A stretch of DNA of 26,678 bases from Lachnospiraceae bacterium (GCA_003507655.1 DNUZ01000014.1:54384-81061), one strand, 5' to 3'; positions 1 to 8,324 are shown, counted from the first letter of the stretch. Program-made: numbers and translations. The notes: generated by a model not told the origin, from the letters alone.

Positions 1-131
1 TGGACGGGGTGTTTAAGACGTACGCGTCACTCCATCACAGCCTGACGCAGGCAGACTTAGATTTTCTTATTTTCGTACAACGGAACAAAACAGACCCGGA
101 TTTGTGCAAGTTGCCAATCAAAAAAACTTGA
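1..131 (+). CDS. 3' end of an unidentified gene, truncated by the window edge
   Basis: One plus-strand frame is open from the window edge (first complete codon at position 3) to a TGA at 129-131, giving 42 residues that start DGVFKTYASL and end LCKLPIKKT. The other two plus frames stop at once or within 45 bases. A bidirectional terminator follows 33 nt after the stop, which fits a real gene end. I do not recognise the family. The fragment is short, so the open frame could be chance. Confidence 0.35.
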   Translation, partial: DGVFKTYASLHHSLTQADLDFLIFVQRNKTDPDLCKLPIKKT

Positions 132-163
132 AATCGTCTTTCGACACTCTGATCCTATAGCAC

Positions 164-212
164 AAAAAACCGTCATCGGTTCCATTCGGATTCCAATGAC
201 GGTTTTCTTTTT
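164..212. terminator. Bidirectional intrinsic terminator
   Basis: An 11-bp perfect stem, AAAACCGTCAT (166-176) with ATGACGGTTTT (196-206), encloses a 19-nt loop. It has T-rich sequence on the plus side and a run of A, read as T, on the minus side. It lies between the gene tail ending at 131 and the antiporter gene ending at 256, so it can end both convergent transcripts. Confidence 0.85.
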
Positions 213-255
213 ATCTTTTGAATACTTCCCTCTTATCTACTCGCATAGAATGATC

Positions 256-1473
256 TTATATATTCGCACCCTCTGCCGGAGCTGCCGGTGTATCCTGCGG
301 TTTTTCTCCCTTAAATACCATACTTAACAGAATTGGTGTAATCAGGGTTGTAACAATAACTACCAATACGATTGGTGCAAACAAATCATCACTCAGCATA
401 CCTGCCTGATATCCCTTCTGTGCCACAATTAAGGCAACCTCACCACGGGAGATCATGCCGACACCAATCCGCAATGCTTCTTTATTCGTACACTTGCATA
501 TTTTAGCACCCAGACCGCATCCCACGACTTTTGACAAAATAGCAATGATTAACAGGATAATGGAAAACAGGATCATGCTGCCATTTAAACCATCTAAGTT
601 GGTCTTCATTCCGATACTTGCAAAAAATACCGGTGAGAAGATTAAGTACGCAGGTATCTCAACTCTTCGATTGACATAAGTTTCGATTTTCATAGAGCAA
701 AGCATCAGTCCTGCAAAATATGCACCTGTAATATCTGCGATTCCAAAGAACTTTTCGGATACATATGCCATTAAGAAACAGAATGCCAATGCAAGGATTG
801 CAGTTCTTCTCAATTGATCCTGTGACTCTAAGAATGGTTTCAGTTTTGCCAGTACAAACCAGATGACTGCGATTACAACAAAGTAAAGTGCGATCTTACC
901 AAATACTGCTGCCGGATTGACACTGGTATCTTCTAAACTGGTTACGATTGTCAATACGATGATACCAAGGATATCGTCAATGATCGCTGCTCCTAAAATC
1001 GTAGAACCGACCTTTCCTTTTAAATGTCCTAACTCTCGCAGCGTCTCGACCGTGATACTAACCGAGGTTGCCGTCAGCACCGTTCCGACAAATACTGCTT
1101 TCATACACTCATGAAAACTTGATACATCTACATGGAAGTATAATGCATATGCAATAAATCCTCCTGCTAACGGAACGATAACTCCACACATTGCAACAAT
1201 AAAGGAAGCTACACCGTTTGCCTTTAATTCCGATAAATCGGTCTCAAGTCCTGCACAGAACATCAGTAAGATAACACCGATCTCTGCCATGTATGCCAAG
1301 AAATTTCCATCACTCTCCATCTGTACCAGATTCAATACGGATGGTCCTAAGATAACGCCCGCCACCAAAGCACCTACAACCTGTGGCATCTTAACTTTTT
1401 TAGAAAAAATACCCAGTACTTTTGTGGAAACTAAAATAATCGCCAGAAACAGCAAAAAATTAAATGATTCCAT
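256..1473 (-). CDS. CPA2-family monovalent cation/proton antiporter (Kef/NapA type)
   Basis: This is an integral membrane antiporter of about 405 residues that would exchange Na+ or K+ for protons. About a dozen hydrophobic segments run through it. Family features visible are GALVAGVILGPS near residue 34, the MFCAGLETDL segment near 71, the TSVSI segment near 136, the IIDDI motif with paired aspartates at 166-167 (the ion-binding pair of electrogenic CPA2 exchangers), and ISRGEVALIV in the last third. There is no C-terminal RCK/TrkA-N domain, so it is the short form rather than a KefB/C channel. The longest open frame begins at a GTG at 1485, but that GTG overlaps an AAGGAG site; the ATG at 1473 lies 11 nt beyond the same site and is preferred. 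It is monocistronic, ending at the 164-212 terminator. Na+ versus K+ specificity cannot be read from the sequence. Confidence 0.9.
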   Translation of the reverse strand: MESFNFLLFLAIILVSTKVLGIFSKKVKMPQVVGALVAGVILGPSVLNLVQMESDGNFLAYMAEIGVILLMFCAGLETDLSELKANGVASFIVAMCGVIVPLAGGFIAYALYFHVDVSSFHECMKAVFVGTVLTATSVSITVETLRELGHLKGKVGSTILGAAIIDDILGIIVLTIVTSLEDTSVNPAAVFGKIALYFVVIAVIWFVLAKLKPFLESQDQLRRTAILALAFCFLMAYVSEKFFGIADITGAYFAGLMLCSMKIETYVNRRVEIPAYLIFSPVFFASIGMKTNLDGLNGSMILFSIILLIIAILSKVVGCGLGAKICKCTNKEALRIGVGMISRGEVALIVAQKGYQAGMLSDDLFAPIVLVVIVTTLITPILLSMVFKGEKPQDTPAAPAEGANI

Positions 1474-1616
1474 ATTGCTATTCACTCCTTTTTATTTTCT
1501 TAATTACAGTCACGCAACTTCCCCGATATAAGCCTATCTCTTCATGCGTTGACTTTTCTGTTACATATAATACTCTCATTTGTTAAAAAAAGCCACCTAA
1601 ATTTTATAAACATTTT

Positions 1617-1728
1617 TTAAGATTTTAATAGATTTTATTGTGAAAATTTACGAATTTTTACAATAAACACAGGGATTTTGCGGATTTTAAGGGTGGTGCT
1701 AAAAGAATGTTAAGATTTTAACAGATTT
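1617..1728. repeat. Pair of 19-nt direct repeats, 93 nt apart
   Basis: TTAAGATTTTAATAGATTT at 1617-1635 recurs as TTAAGATTTTAACAGATTT at 1710-1728, with one mismatch. It lies upstream of the antiporter gene. Possible roles are a regulator site pair or chance in AT-rich DNA. Confidence 0.6.
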
Positions 1729-1754
1729 GATAAAATGTACAAATAAAATCCAAA

Positions 1755-1784
1755 GATAAACTCTGATAAATCCTGATAAACTGG
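1755..1784. repeat. Three 10-nt tandem units beginning GATAAA
   Basis: GATAAACTCT, GATAAATCCT and GATAAACTGG follow each other without a gap, one DNA helical turn apart, directly next to the 1787-1820 hairpin. Confidence 0.65.
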
Positions 1785-1786
1785 GA

Positions 1787-1820
1787 AAAGTCCTTAGGGC
1801 TTGCGGTTCCTAAGGACTTT
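1787..1820. other. Strong hairpin without a clear T tract
   Basis: AAAGTCCTTAGG (1787-1798) and CCTAAGGACTTT (1809-1820) form a 12-bp perfect stem with a 10-nt loop. Neither side has a good run of T, so it is a poor intrinsic terminator. It could still protect or end the sbcDC transcript about 170 nt past its stop, or be a protein-binding palindrome. Confidence 0.6.
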
Positions 1821-1990
1821 CCGAGGAGTTTAGTTATGAAAATGTTAATCTATATATAAGGTAATTGCTGCCTCATTCATTTGATGTTTTCATTATAGGA
1901 ACTATTTATGACCAAACTGTGACGCAAAACTTAAAGGATTCTAAAATAAATCTAAACCTTTCTTTTATATTTTTTATACTTGGTTAAGAT

Positions 1991-4375
1991 TTACAGTTCC
2001 CAGTGCAGGCTACTGCCCCTCTCCCCCTTAGAAACAACCAGCTTTTTCTCCATCTGCTCCTTTAATTCATTGACATGCGAGATGATCCCGATCTGTCTTC
2101 CACTGCCGGTCAGTTCTTCTAAGACATTTAATGCCTGCGTTCTTGAGATGTCATCCAAAGAGCCAAAGCCTTCGTCGATAAACATCATTTCAAGCTGTAC
2201 CGCTCCTGCAGTTCTCTGCACAATATCCGAAAGTCCCAGTGCCATCGAAAGTGCCGCCATAAATGCCTCGCCACCGGATAAGGTACGGACATCCCTGATC
2301 GCATTTGTAACCAGGCTGTGTACTACCAGATCCAATCCCTCATTTTTTCCCTTGCCGCTCTCCTGACCTTCTTTTAACTGTAAGACAAAGCTTCCACGGC
2401 TCATTTTGATCAGTCTTCGGTTTGCTTCCTTTAAGATCTGTTTAAAATACTTCCTCTGTACATAGGTCTCAAAGTCCATCTTCATACTTCCACTCAACCG
2501 TCCGTTGGCTGTACGGTTCAGCGTATCTGCAACTGCTGCCCGCTCTTTGAACTGCTCCCGTTTTGCATCATACTTTTGCAGGTTCTGACGGATACGCTCA
2601 TTGATCTCCTGTGTGGTATGAAGCTGCCGCAGTCTGTCCTCTGCGTTTTGAACCTCCTCCGACAGCTCTCTTTGCTGCTGTTTCTTCTCTGTAAGCTCCA
2701 GAGGCTTGCGGCCCTCGGTCTCCTGTAACAACTGTTCTTTCTGACCTTTGTAGACTGCTTCCTGCTCCTGCGTCTGCGATAACTCTTCCTGTGTCTTTTT
2801 TACGGAAGATTCTAACCGCTGCTTTAACTGCCTGTTCTTTTCTAAGATTGCCACGGCTTCTTCTTTTCCTGAATAGACCAGATTCTTAGAGGTAAGCTCT
2901 AACTCTTTTGCCGCCTCCGCTAAGAGTACCCGGATCTCCGTCTCCTCCTGCTGCCTTTTCGTATCGTAGGCACTCTTTGCTTCCATATATTGTCTTTCGC
3001 TCTGCTCCCGGTGTTCTTCTGCCTCTGTCCGTTTCTTCCTTGCCTTTTTCACTTCTTCTTCGGATGGTACATCCTCAGCCATTTTTGCCAGAGACGGATG
3101 ATGTGTGGAGCCGCAGACCGGACATGGCATCCCTTCTTCTAAGTCCTTTGCTAAAATCCCTGCCTGCTCATGGAAAAATGCCTCATAGACACGCTCATAC
3201 TCTGCTACGGCTTCTTTTGCCTTCGTAACCCAGATGTTCCACTCCTTTTGTGACGTTTCCATACGCTGCTTTAAGGTCCCAAGAACTCCCTGATCCTTTT
3301 CTAAATCCGCTAAACGTTTCTTTCCGCTTTTCTCTTTTTCCTTTGCCTGTTCTGCCTGTTCATAGAGCGGTAGGGAATGTTCAATGTCAGCGATCTCTTT
3401 TTGGATGCTCTCTCCTTTTTTTTCAAGTTCCTGCTTTGCAGCTTCATGTGCCTGTTTTGCAGTTTCTACTTTGTGTTGTAAATCTTTCAGTTGTTCCGTC
3501 ACCATGTTTAAGTGTTCAAACTGACGGTTCACCTGCTCCTGCACGCTGATGTCTTTCGTCAGTTGTTCTACGGCTTTTGCTTTTTCATCTTTTATTTTCT
3601 GTACGTCCGTGGTTTCTTTTTTACAGGCTTCGATATTTTCCTGTAACAGGCTTTGTACCTCTTCACATGGAAATAAGTCATGTGCTAACAGTTCCTGCAT
3701 CTTGAGCTTTCCGGCTTCATCCAACCGGACACCGGAGGCCTCCTGCCGCAGTGCCTGCTCCTGTTTTTCTAACTCATCCTTTAAGATAGAAGCCTGCTGG
3801 CGGAAGTAGTCCTGGATCTTCGCACAGTAACCGGTCTGAAAGATCTTAGAAAAGATTGCCTTTCGATCATCGGATTTTGTATACAACAGCTTTAGAAAAT
3901 CGCCCTGTGCCAGCATAGCGGTCTGGGTGAACTGGTTGACATCCAGCCCCACTAAATTCACGATTTCGCGGTCTGTCCCCTGCTTTTTCTCCGGGAACAC
4001 CTGTCCGTCCGACAGGATCAGCTCGACATTCTTTGGAATATTCCGCAGTGTGGTATTACCGTTTTTCAATTCCTTTTGTATCTTATGCTCCGGATTTCTT
4101 CTCACCTGATAGATCTTTCCGTGGCTTAAAAACGTCAGTTTCACATAGGTCTCTGTCTTTGCATCTGCAAACTGACTGCGCATCATACTGCCGCTTCGTT
4201 CCCCGCCGCTGGTCTCATCATAGAGCGCATAGGCAATCCCATCAAAAATCGTCGTCTTTCCTGCTCCGGTATCTCCGGTGATCAGAAAGAGTCCGCTTCC
4301 TGCTTTTGTAAAATCCACCTCTACCAATCCGGCATACGAGCCAAAGGCAGACATCTCTAACTTTAACGGTTTCAT
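1991..4375 (-). CDS. sbcC: Exonuclease subunit SbcC (Rad50-like ATPase)
   Basis: This is the ATPase and coiled-coil subunit of the SbcCD nuclease, which trims hairpins and protein-blocked DNA ends. In 794 residues there are the N-terminal ABC half with Walker A GDTGAGKT (34-41) and a Q-loop region near AQGDFLKLL (156-164), a long Glu/Lys/Gln-rich coiled coil, the zinc hook CPVC (418-421) followed by GSTHHP, the returning coil, then signature LSGGE (699-703), Walker B FIDEGFGSLD (732-741) and the switch histidine in ISH (767). All key residues are intact. The protein is short beside the 1000-1200 residues usual for SbcC; the loss is from the two coil arms, which are still about equal in length. 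Its ATG overlaps the sbcD stop as ATGA, so translation is coupled. Confidence 0.95.
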   Translation of the reverse strand: MKPLKLEMSAFGSYAGLVEVDFTKAGSGLFLITGDTGAGKTTIFDGIAYALYDETSGGERSGSMMRSQFADAKTETYVKLTFLSHGKIYQVRRNPEHKIQKELKNGNTTLRNIPKNVELILSDGQVFPEKKQGTDREIVNLVGLDVNQFTQTAMLAQGDFLKLLYTKSDDRKAIFSKIFQTGYCAKIQDYFRQQASILKDELEKQEQALRQEASGVRLDEAGKLKMQELLAHDLFPCEEVQSLLQENIEACKKETTDVQKIKDEKAKAVEQLTKDISVQEQVNRQFEHLNMVTEQLKDLQHKVETAKQAHEAAKQELEKKGESIQKEIADIEHSLPLYEQAEQAKEKEKSGKKRLADLEKDQGVLGTLKQRMETSQKEWNIWVTKAKEAVAEYERVYEAFFHEQAGILAKDLEEGMPCPVCGSTHHPSLAKMAEDVPSEEEVKKARKKRTEAEEHREQSERQYMEAKSAYDTKRQQEETEIRVLLAEAAKELELTSKNLVYSGKEEAVAILEKNRQLKQRLESSVKKTQEELSQTQEQEAVYKGQKEQLLQETEGRKPLELTEKKQQQRELSEEVQNAEDRLRQLHTTQEINERIRQNLQKYDAKREQFKERAAVADTLNRTANGRLSGSMKMDFETYVQRKYFKQILKEANRRLIKMSRGSFVLQLKEGQESGKGKNEGLDLVVHSLVTNAIRDVRTLSGGEAFMAALSMALGLSDIVQRTAGAVQLEMMFIDEGFGSLDDISRTQALNVLEELTGSGRQIGIISHVNELKEQMEKKLVVSKGERGSSLHWEL

Positions 4376-5529
4376 TCTGCTCCCCCTTCTATGATCTCAT
4401 TCCAGGCATCCTGTGCCGCCTCCTGCTCCGCTTCATTCATGCTTCTGCCCTGCACTGTTTCAAAAAATGAGGCAAACGATTCAAACAGGCTTTCGGTCTC
4501 CTCTTCTTCCTCATAAAGATCTAAAATCCTGCGTGTTCTTTCATTATCAATACGGATCTCTAAAATATGGTCAAACACCAGCTCTAACTGTTCCTTTGGC
4601 ATATACGGTTCTTCTTCATCCGTTAAGGTAATGCTGACAAAATCTTTCGCATGCTCTCTCTGCTCTAATACCTCCTGCAGTGTTCCCCGCAGCACGCAAA
4701 GTTCCCGCAGCGGCTTTAACTGCTTTTTTCGTACAACCGGCTCCTGTCCTTTTTCTCCTAATTCCACAATCTGAAAAGATTTCTCATGGGATGCTTCACT
4801 TACGGAATATTTGAGTGGTGTTCCTGAATAGTAACACTGTCCTTTTCCAATCCTCTGCGCCCTGTGGATATGACCAAGTGCCACATAGTCAAAATCCTCT
4901 AACAGTCTCGTGTCGATCTCATCAATCCCACCTGCCATGCGGATCTCGGAATCACAGGTGAGTGGCTCGCTGCCACCGGATAAATAGAACTGATGTGACA
5001 ATAGAACGTTTCGTTTTGTTGTATCTATTTCTTCCTCTTCTAATAATTTTTTCACTGCTTCTTCATAGCTGTCTATTTTTTCTTCTTCGTATTTTTTTCG
5101 CAGATGCGACGGTTTGGTAAATGGCAGCAGATAAAAGCATACTTCCCCGGCAGGATCCGTCATCGTCACTTTTCGGATCTTTTCGTCTGCTTCCCGCGGT
5201 GGCAGACCGGCAATGAATACGCCCTCTTTTTCTAAGAGTTCCCGTGCAAATTCTAACCGCTCCCCACTGTCATGGTTTCCCGCAATGATAAGGATCAGTG
5301 CCTTTGGCAGTGTCTCCTTTAACTCTGTTAAAAACCAGTCAAACAGACTGACCGCCTCTGCAGACGGAATCGTTTTATCATAAATATCGCCACATAACAG
5401 AACGGCATCCGGCTGTTCCTCCTTTGCCGCTTCCAAAATCTGGTGAAAGACGTATTTTTGATCTTCTAAAAGTGAATAATAAAATAAATGTTTTCCAATA
5501 TGCAGATCACTTAAATGAAAAAATTTCAT
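4372..5529 (-). CDS. sbcD: Exonuclease subunit SbcD (Mre11-like nuclease)
   Basis: This is the metal-dependent phosphoesterase subunit of SbcCD, 385 residues. The metal-binding motifs are all present in order: DLH (8-10), GD (47-48), GNHD (84-87), SHQ (178-180) and GHIH (219-222). The C-terminal part is the capping and SbcC-binding region and ends in a Glu-rich stretch. The start ATG follows AAGGAGGAGCT. It overlaps sbcC by 4 nt and heads the operon. The upstream region is shared with the divergent dinB gene and contains a LexA-like palindrome, so damage-inducible control is plausible but not shown. Confidence 0.95.
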   Translation of the reverse strand: MKFFHLSDLHIGKHLFYYSLLEDQKYVFHQILEAAKEEQPDAVLLCGDIYDKTIPSAEAVSLFDWFLTELKETLPKALILIIAGNHDSGERLEFARELLEKEGVFIAGLPPREADEKIRKVTMTDPAGEVCFYLLPFTKPSHLRKKYEEEKIDSYEEAVKKLLEEEEIDTTKRNVLLSHQFYLSGGSEPLTCDSEIRMAGGIDEIDTRLLEDFDYVALGHIHRAQRIGKGQCYYSGTPLKYSVSEASHEKSFQIVELGEKGQEPVVRKKQLKPLRELCVLRGTLQEVLEQREHAKDFVSITLTDEEEPYMPKEQLELVFDHILEIRIDNERTRRILDLYEEEEETESLFESFASFFETVQGRSMNEAEQEAAQDAWNEIIEGGAE

Positions 5530-5588
5530 AGCTCCTCCTTTTCTATCTGTACGAGTCCGCTTCGCTATGTTATACTAACATCATAAAC

Positions 5589-5602
5589 AAAACATTTGTT
5601 CT
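5589..5602. promoter_or_regulatory. Candidate LexA (SOS) box between sbcD and dinB
   Basis: On the minus strand the site reads AGAACAAATGTTTT; the Gram-positive LexA box core is GAAC-N4-GTTC, so seven of eight core bases match. It sits 60 nt upstream of sbcD and 160 nt upstream of dinB, two DNA-damage genes. The mismatch and AT-rich context keep confidence modest. Confidence 0.4.
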
Positions 5603-5667
5603 TGTCCAGTGGATTTTTTATCCGACATTTTTATTTGACGGAACAGACCTATTTTATTAGGAAGAGA

Positions 5668-5738
5668 TTCAGAACAAATTCAGAATGAGTTTTAGGACAA
5701 AATTTAGAACAAATTTTAGAAAGAGTTTTAGAAAGAAA
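5668..5738 (+). repeat. Six-unit degenerate tandem repeat in the dinB leader
   Basis: Six back-to-back units of 11-13 nt follow the pattern TTTTAGAACAAA: 5668-5678, 5679-5689, 5690-5702, 5703-5713, 5714-5725 and 5726-5738. All share the TTYAG/TTTAG core followed by a purine-rich end. The array stops just before the dinB ribosome binding site (AAAGGAG, 5746-5752). Confidence 0.7.
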
Positions 5739-5761
5739 TCTGCAAAAAGGAGATTGGGAAC

Positions 5762-6973
5762 TTGGAACCGGTTATTTTTCATATTGACGTAAATTCCGCT
5801 TTTTTAAGCTGGACTGCCATTGAACAACTGAAAAATGGAAGCACGGTCGATCTGCGCACGATCCCGGCCATTATCGGCGGAGACCGCGAGAGCCGTCACG
5901 GGATCGTACTGGCAAAGTCTACTTCTGCAAAAACGTTTGGTATCAAAACCGGCGAACCGGTCGCACATGCTCTTCGAAAATGCGAATCCCTGGTTATCGC
6001 ACGTCCGGATCATGCGATGTACCGTCAGTATTCCAAGCAGCTTATGACGCTTCTGCGTACGTTTACACCGGACATTGAACAGCTTTCCATTGATGAATGT
6101 TTTTTGGACTTTACACCGATCGCCTATCAATATGAATCTCCGATTGCCGGAGCCACCCTTATTTCTAAGACTGTCAAAGAGCAACTCGGCTTTACCGTTA
6201 ACATCGGGATCGCACCGAATAAGCTGCTCGCTAAGATGGCAAGTGATTTTGAAAAACCAGACCGCATCCACACGCTCTGGAAAGAAGATATCCCGAAAAA
6301 ACTCTGGCCGCTTCCTATCGAGGACCTTTATATGGTAGGAAGATCCAGTTCTGCCAGACTTCGTTCTCTTGGGATCACAACGATCGGAGAACTCGCACAT
6401 ACCGACAAAGATTTTTTAATGCGGGAATTCAAAAGCCATGGGCTGCTCATGTGGGAATATGCCAACGGGATTGCTCCCGCAGAAGTCCACAGCACCGTTG
6501 AAAAATTAAAAGGTGTCGGCAATTCCACGACCCTGTCACAAGACGTTTCGAATGCCGACGATGCCAAAAAAGTGCTGCTTGCCTTAGCGGAACAGGTCTC
6601 TTCGAGGCTCCGAAAGTCCAATCAGCTTGCACAGTCCGTAACCGTGGAGATCAAATACAGCACGTTTCAACGTACCTCGCACCAGAAGGTACTGCTCTTT
6701 CCCACGAACTCGACCCAGCCGATCTATGAGCTTTCCTGTCGTCTTTTTGACGAGCTTTGGAACCACACCCCGATAAGATTACTCGGTATCCGCACCGGAA
6801 AACTCTTAGATGAGGATGCACCGGTCCAGATGACTCTGTTTGACTCCGGTTATTTAGAAGCAAAATCCGAAAAGCAGCAGAAATTAGATGCTGCCTTGGA
6901 TCAGATCAAATCCCGCTATGGAGAAAATGCTGTCATACGCGGCAGTTTTTTCCCTGAAAAAGAAGAACCCTGA
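5762..6973 (+). CDS. dinB: Y-family DNA polymerase IV (DinB)
   Basis: This is a translesion DNA polymerase of 403 residues. The palm motif FHIDVNSAF (6-14) supplies metal-binding Asp9 and a Phe14 at the steric-gate position. SIDECFLDF has the catalytic Asp111 and Glu112. The stretch from GIAPNKLLAKMAS (149-161) is the usual Y-family segment, followed by the thumb helix-hairpin region (MVGRSSSARLRSLGI) and the little-finger domain. QMTLF (356-360) is a typical sliding-clamp-binding peptide. The start is a TTG, nine nt after AAAGGAG (5746-5752); no in-frame ATG lies nearby, and the homologous N-terminus begins here. The leader contains a tandem repeat, and a LexA-like site lies further upstream. 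Family is certain; the exact subtype (Pol IV rather than Pol V-like) rests on length and the clamp motif. Confidence 0.93.
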   Translation: MEPVIFHIDVNSAFLSWTAIEQLKNGSTVDLRTIPAIIGGDRESRHGIVLAKSTSAKTFGIKTGEPVAHALRKCESLVIARPDHAMYRQYSKQLMTLLRTFTPDIEQLSIDECFLDFTPIAYQYESPIAGATLISKTVKEQLGFTVNIGIAPNKLLAKMASDFEKPDRIHTLWKEDIPKKLWPLPIEDLYMVGRSSSARLRSLGITTIGELAHTDKDFLMREFKSHGLLMWEYANGIAPAEVHSTVEKLKGVGNSTTLSQDVSNADDAKKVLLALAEQVSSRLRKSNQLAQSVTVEIKYSTFQRTSHQKVLLFPTNSTQPIYELSCRLFDELWNHTPIRLLGIRTGKLLDEDAPVQMTLFDSGYLEAKSEKQQKLDAALDQIKSRYGENAVIRGSFFPEKEEP

Positions 6974-6976
6974 CTA

Positions 6977-7005
6977 TTGTATTTTCCCCGAAATTGGCTT
7001 AAAAT
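6977..7005 (+). promoter_or_regulatory. Promoter for mtnN-luxS
   Basis: A -35 TTGTAT (6977-6982), a 17-nt spacer and a -10 TAAAAT (7000-7005) begin just after the dinB stop. Predicted transcription would start near 7012, giving a leader of about 34 nt before mtnN. Confidence 0.6.
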
Positions 7006-7045
7006 GGAACTGTTTGAGTTAAAATCACAAAAAGAGGAGGATTGT

Positions 7046-7738
7046 ATGTTAGGAATTATTGGAGCAATGGACGAAGAAGTTGCAAAGATCAAAGAGCATA
7101 TGACAGATGTGGAAGTCCACAGCAAGGCTTCCATGGATTTTTATAAAGGATTTTTAAATGGAAAAGAAGCTGTTGTTGTACGTTCCGGTATCGGTAAAGT
7201 CAATGCCGGTATCTGTACACAGATCCTTGTCGATGATTACGAAGTCGATGCTGTCATCAACACTGGAATCGCCGGCTCTTTAAATAAGGATATCGATATC
7301 GGGGATATTGTGTTGTCCACAGATACGTTAGAGCATGATATGGATGCCGTTTCTTTCGGTTATCCGCTGGGTCAGATCCCAAGAATGGACACGCTTTCTT
7401 TTACGGCAGATGAGCATCTTCGAAAAGTTGCCAAAGAATCCTGTGACAAAGTTCTTTCCGGTGTAAAGGTATTTGAGGGTCGTGTGGTAAGCGGTGACCA
7501 GTTTGTTTCCAGCCATGAGAAAAAGGACTGGCTGGTAGAGACCTTCGGCGGTTACTGTACCGAAATGGAAGGTGCTGCGATCGCACATGCCGCTTATCTG
7601 AACAACATCCCGTTTTTGATCATCCGTGCCATTTCCGATAAAGCAGATGACAGTGCTTCGATGGACTATCCTGCATTTGAAAAAATGGCAATCGCGAACT
7701 CTGTAACTTTGATCTTAGAAATGGCAGGTAATTTATAA
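7046..7738 (+). CDS. mtnN: 5'-methylthioadenosine/S-adenosylhomocysteine nucleosidase
   Basis: This enzyme cleaves adenine from S-adenosylhomocysteine and methylthioadenosine, feeding LuxS and the methionine cycle. It has 230 residues, the normal length. GIIGAMDEEV at the N-terminus carries the catalytic-site Glu11, EMEGAAIAHAA (173-183) holds the ribose-binding Glu175, and the proton-donor Asp198 is in AISDKAD. The open frame runs back to 6977, but the ATG at 7046 follows GAGGAGG (7034-7040) by five nt and matches the family N-terminus. The stop overlaps the luxS start by one base (TAATG), so the two are translated together. This is a functional pairing, since the product S-ribosylhomocysteine is the LuxS substrate. 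Confidence 0.95.
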   Translation: MLGIIGAMDEEVAKIKEHMTDVEVHSKASMDFYKGFLNGKEAVVVRSGIGKVNAGICTQILVDDYEVDAVINTGIAGSLNKDIDIGDIVLSTDTLEHDMDAVSFGYPLGQIPRMDTLSFTADEHLRKVAKESCDKVLSGVKVFEGRVVSGDQFVSSHEKKDWLVETFGGYCTEMEGAAIAHAAYLNNIPFLIIRAISDKADDSASMDYPAFEKMAIANSVTLILEMAGNL

Positions 7739-8217
7739 TGGAAAAAATCGCAAGTTTTACTGTAGATCATTTAAGACTTCTTCCGGGTGTCTATGTGTCC
7801 AGAAAAGACCATGCCGGAAGCGAAGTGCTTACCACTTTTGATATCCGCATGACACGCCCGAATTTTGAACCGGTCATGAATACTGCGGAGATACACGCTA
7901 TCGAGCATCTGGGTGCAACTTTTTTACGCAATCATAGGGATTTTGCCTCAAAAACCATTTATTTTGGACCGATGGGCTGCCGCACCGGATTCTATCTGAT
8001 CCTTGCCGGCGATTACGAATCTGAGGACATCGTTACACTTTTAACAGAAATGTTTACGTTTATCCGTGATTACGAAGGTACGATCCCGGGAGCTGCCGCT
8101 AAGGACTGTGGCAATTATTTAGACTTAAATCTGCCTATGGCAAAATATGTTGCAAAAAAATACTTAGAGGAAGTGTTAGAGCATATTTCGGATGACAGAC
8201 TCCACTATCCGGCATAG
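7738..8217 (+). CDS. luxS: S-ribosylhomocysteine lyase LuxS (AI-2 synthase)
   Basis: LuxS splits S-ribosylhomocysteine into homocysteine and 4,5-dihydroxy-2,3-pentanedione, the precursor of autoinducer-2. It has 159 residues, the usual length. The metal site is complete: HAIEH (His53, His57 with catalytic Glu56) and Cys124 in DCGNYLDLN. The catalytic Cys81 is in GPMGCRTGFY. It is co-translated with mtnN through a one-base overlap. No AI-2 receptor or lsr-type uptake gene is seen in this window, so a signalling role cannot be told apart from simple metabolite recycling. Only a weak hairpin (8210-8220) follows; a new promoter starts the next operon. Confidence 0.96.
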   Translation: MEKIASFTVDHLRLLPGVYVSRKDHAGSEVLTTFDIRMTRPNFEPVMNTAEIHAIEHLGATFLRNHRDFASKTIYFGPMGCRTGFYLILAGDYESEDIVTLLTEMFTFIRDYEGTIPGAAAKDCGNYLDLNLPMAKYVAKKYLEEVLEHISDDRLHYPA

Positions 8218-8253
8218 CCGATGCACTTTTTGGCAATTTCTGTCAAACTACAG

Positions 8254-8282
8254 TTGAGAAGAACATCCCGCCATAGTATAAT
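8254..8282 (+). promoter_or_regulatory. Near-consensus sigma-A promoter for sufC-sufB
   Basis: TTGAGA (8254-8259), a 17-nt spacer and TATAAT (8277-8282) lie 42 nt before the sufC start. This is among the best promoter matches in the window and separates the Suf pair from mtnN-luxS. Confidence 0.8.
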
Positions 8283-8324
8283 GTAGCTTGATTGTTATAT
8301 ATTTATCAAAAATTTGGAGGAACT

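Larger units (their letters stand above)
1474..1990. other. 517-nt AT-rich intergenic region without a gene
   Basis: This lies between the antiporter start and the sbcC end, both minus strand. No credible reading frame with a ribosome binding site was found. It holds a direct repeat (1617-1728), a three-unit GATAAA repeat (1755-1784) and a 12-bp hairpin (1787-1820), each listed separately. The antiporter promoter should lie here on the minus strand, but I could not pick one convincing -35/-10 pair. No clear T-tailed terminator follows sbcC either. Confidence 0.6.

Noticed and set aside
5804..6400. A 198-codon minus-strand frame opposite dinB
   Set aside because: The plus frame carries all Y-family motifs; the minus frame has no recognisable protein features or start signal.
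8210..8230. Possible terminator after luxS
   Set aside because: The stem is only four base pairs (CGGC/GCCG) and the T run is separated from it, so it is too weak to list.
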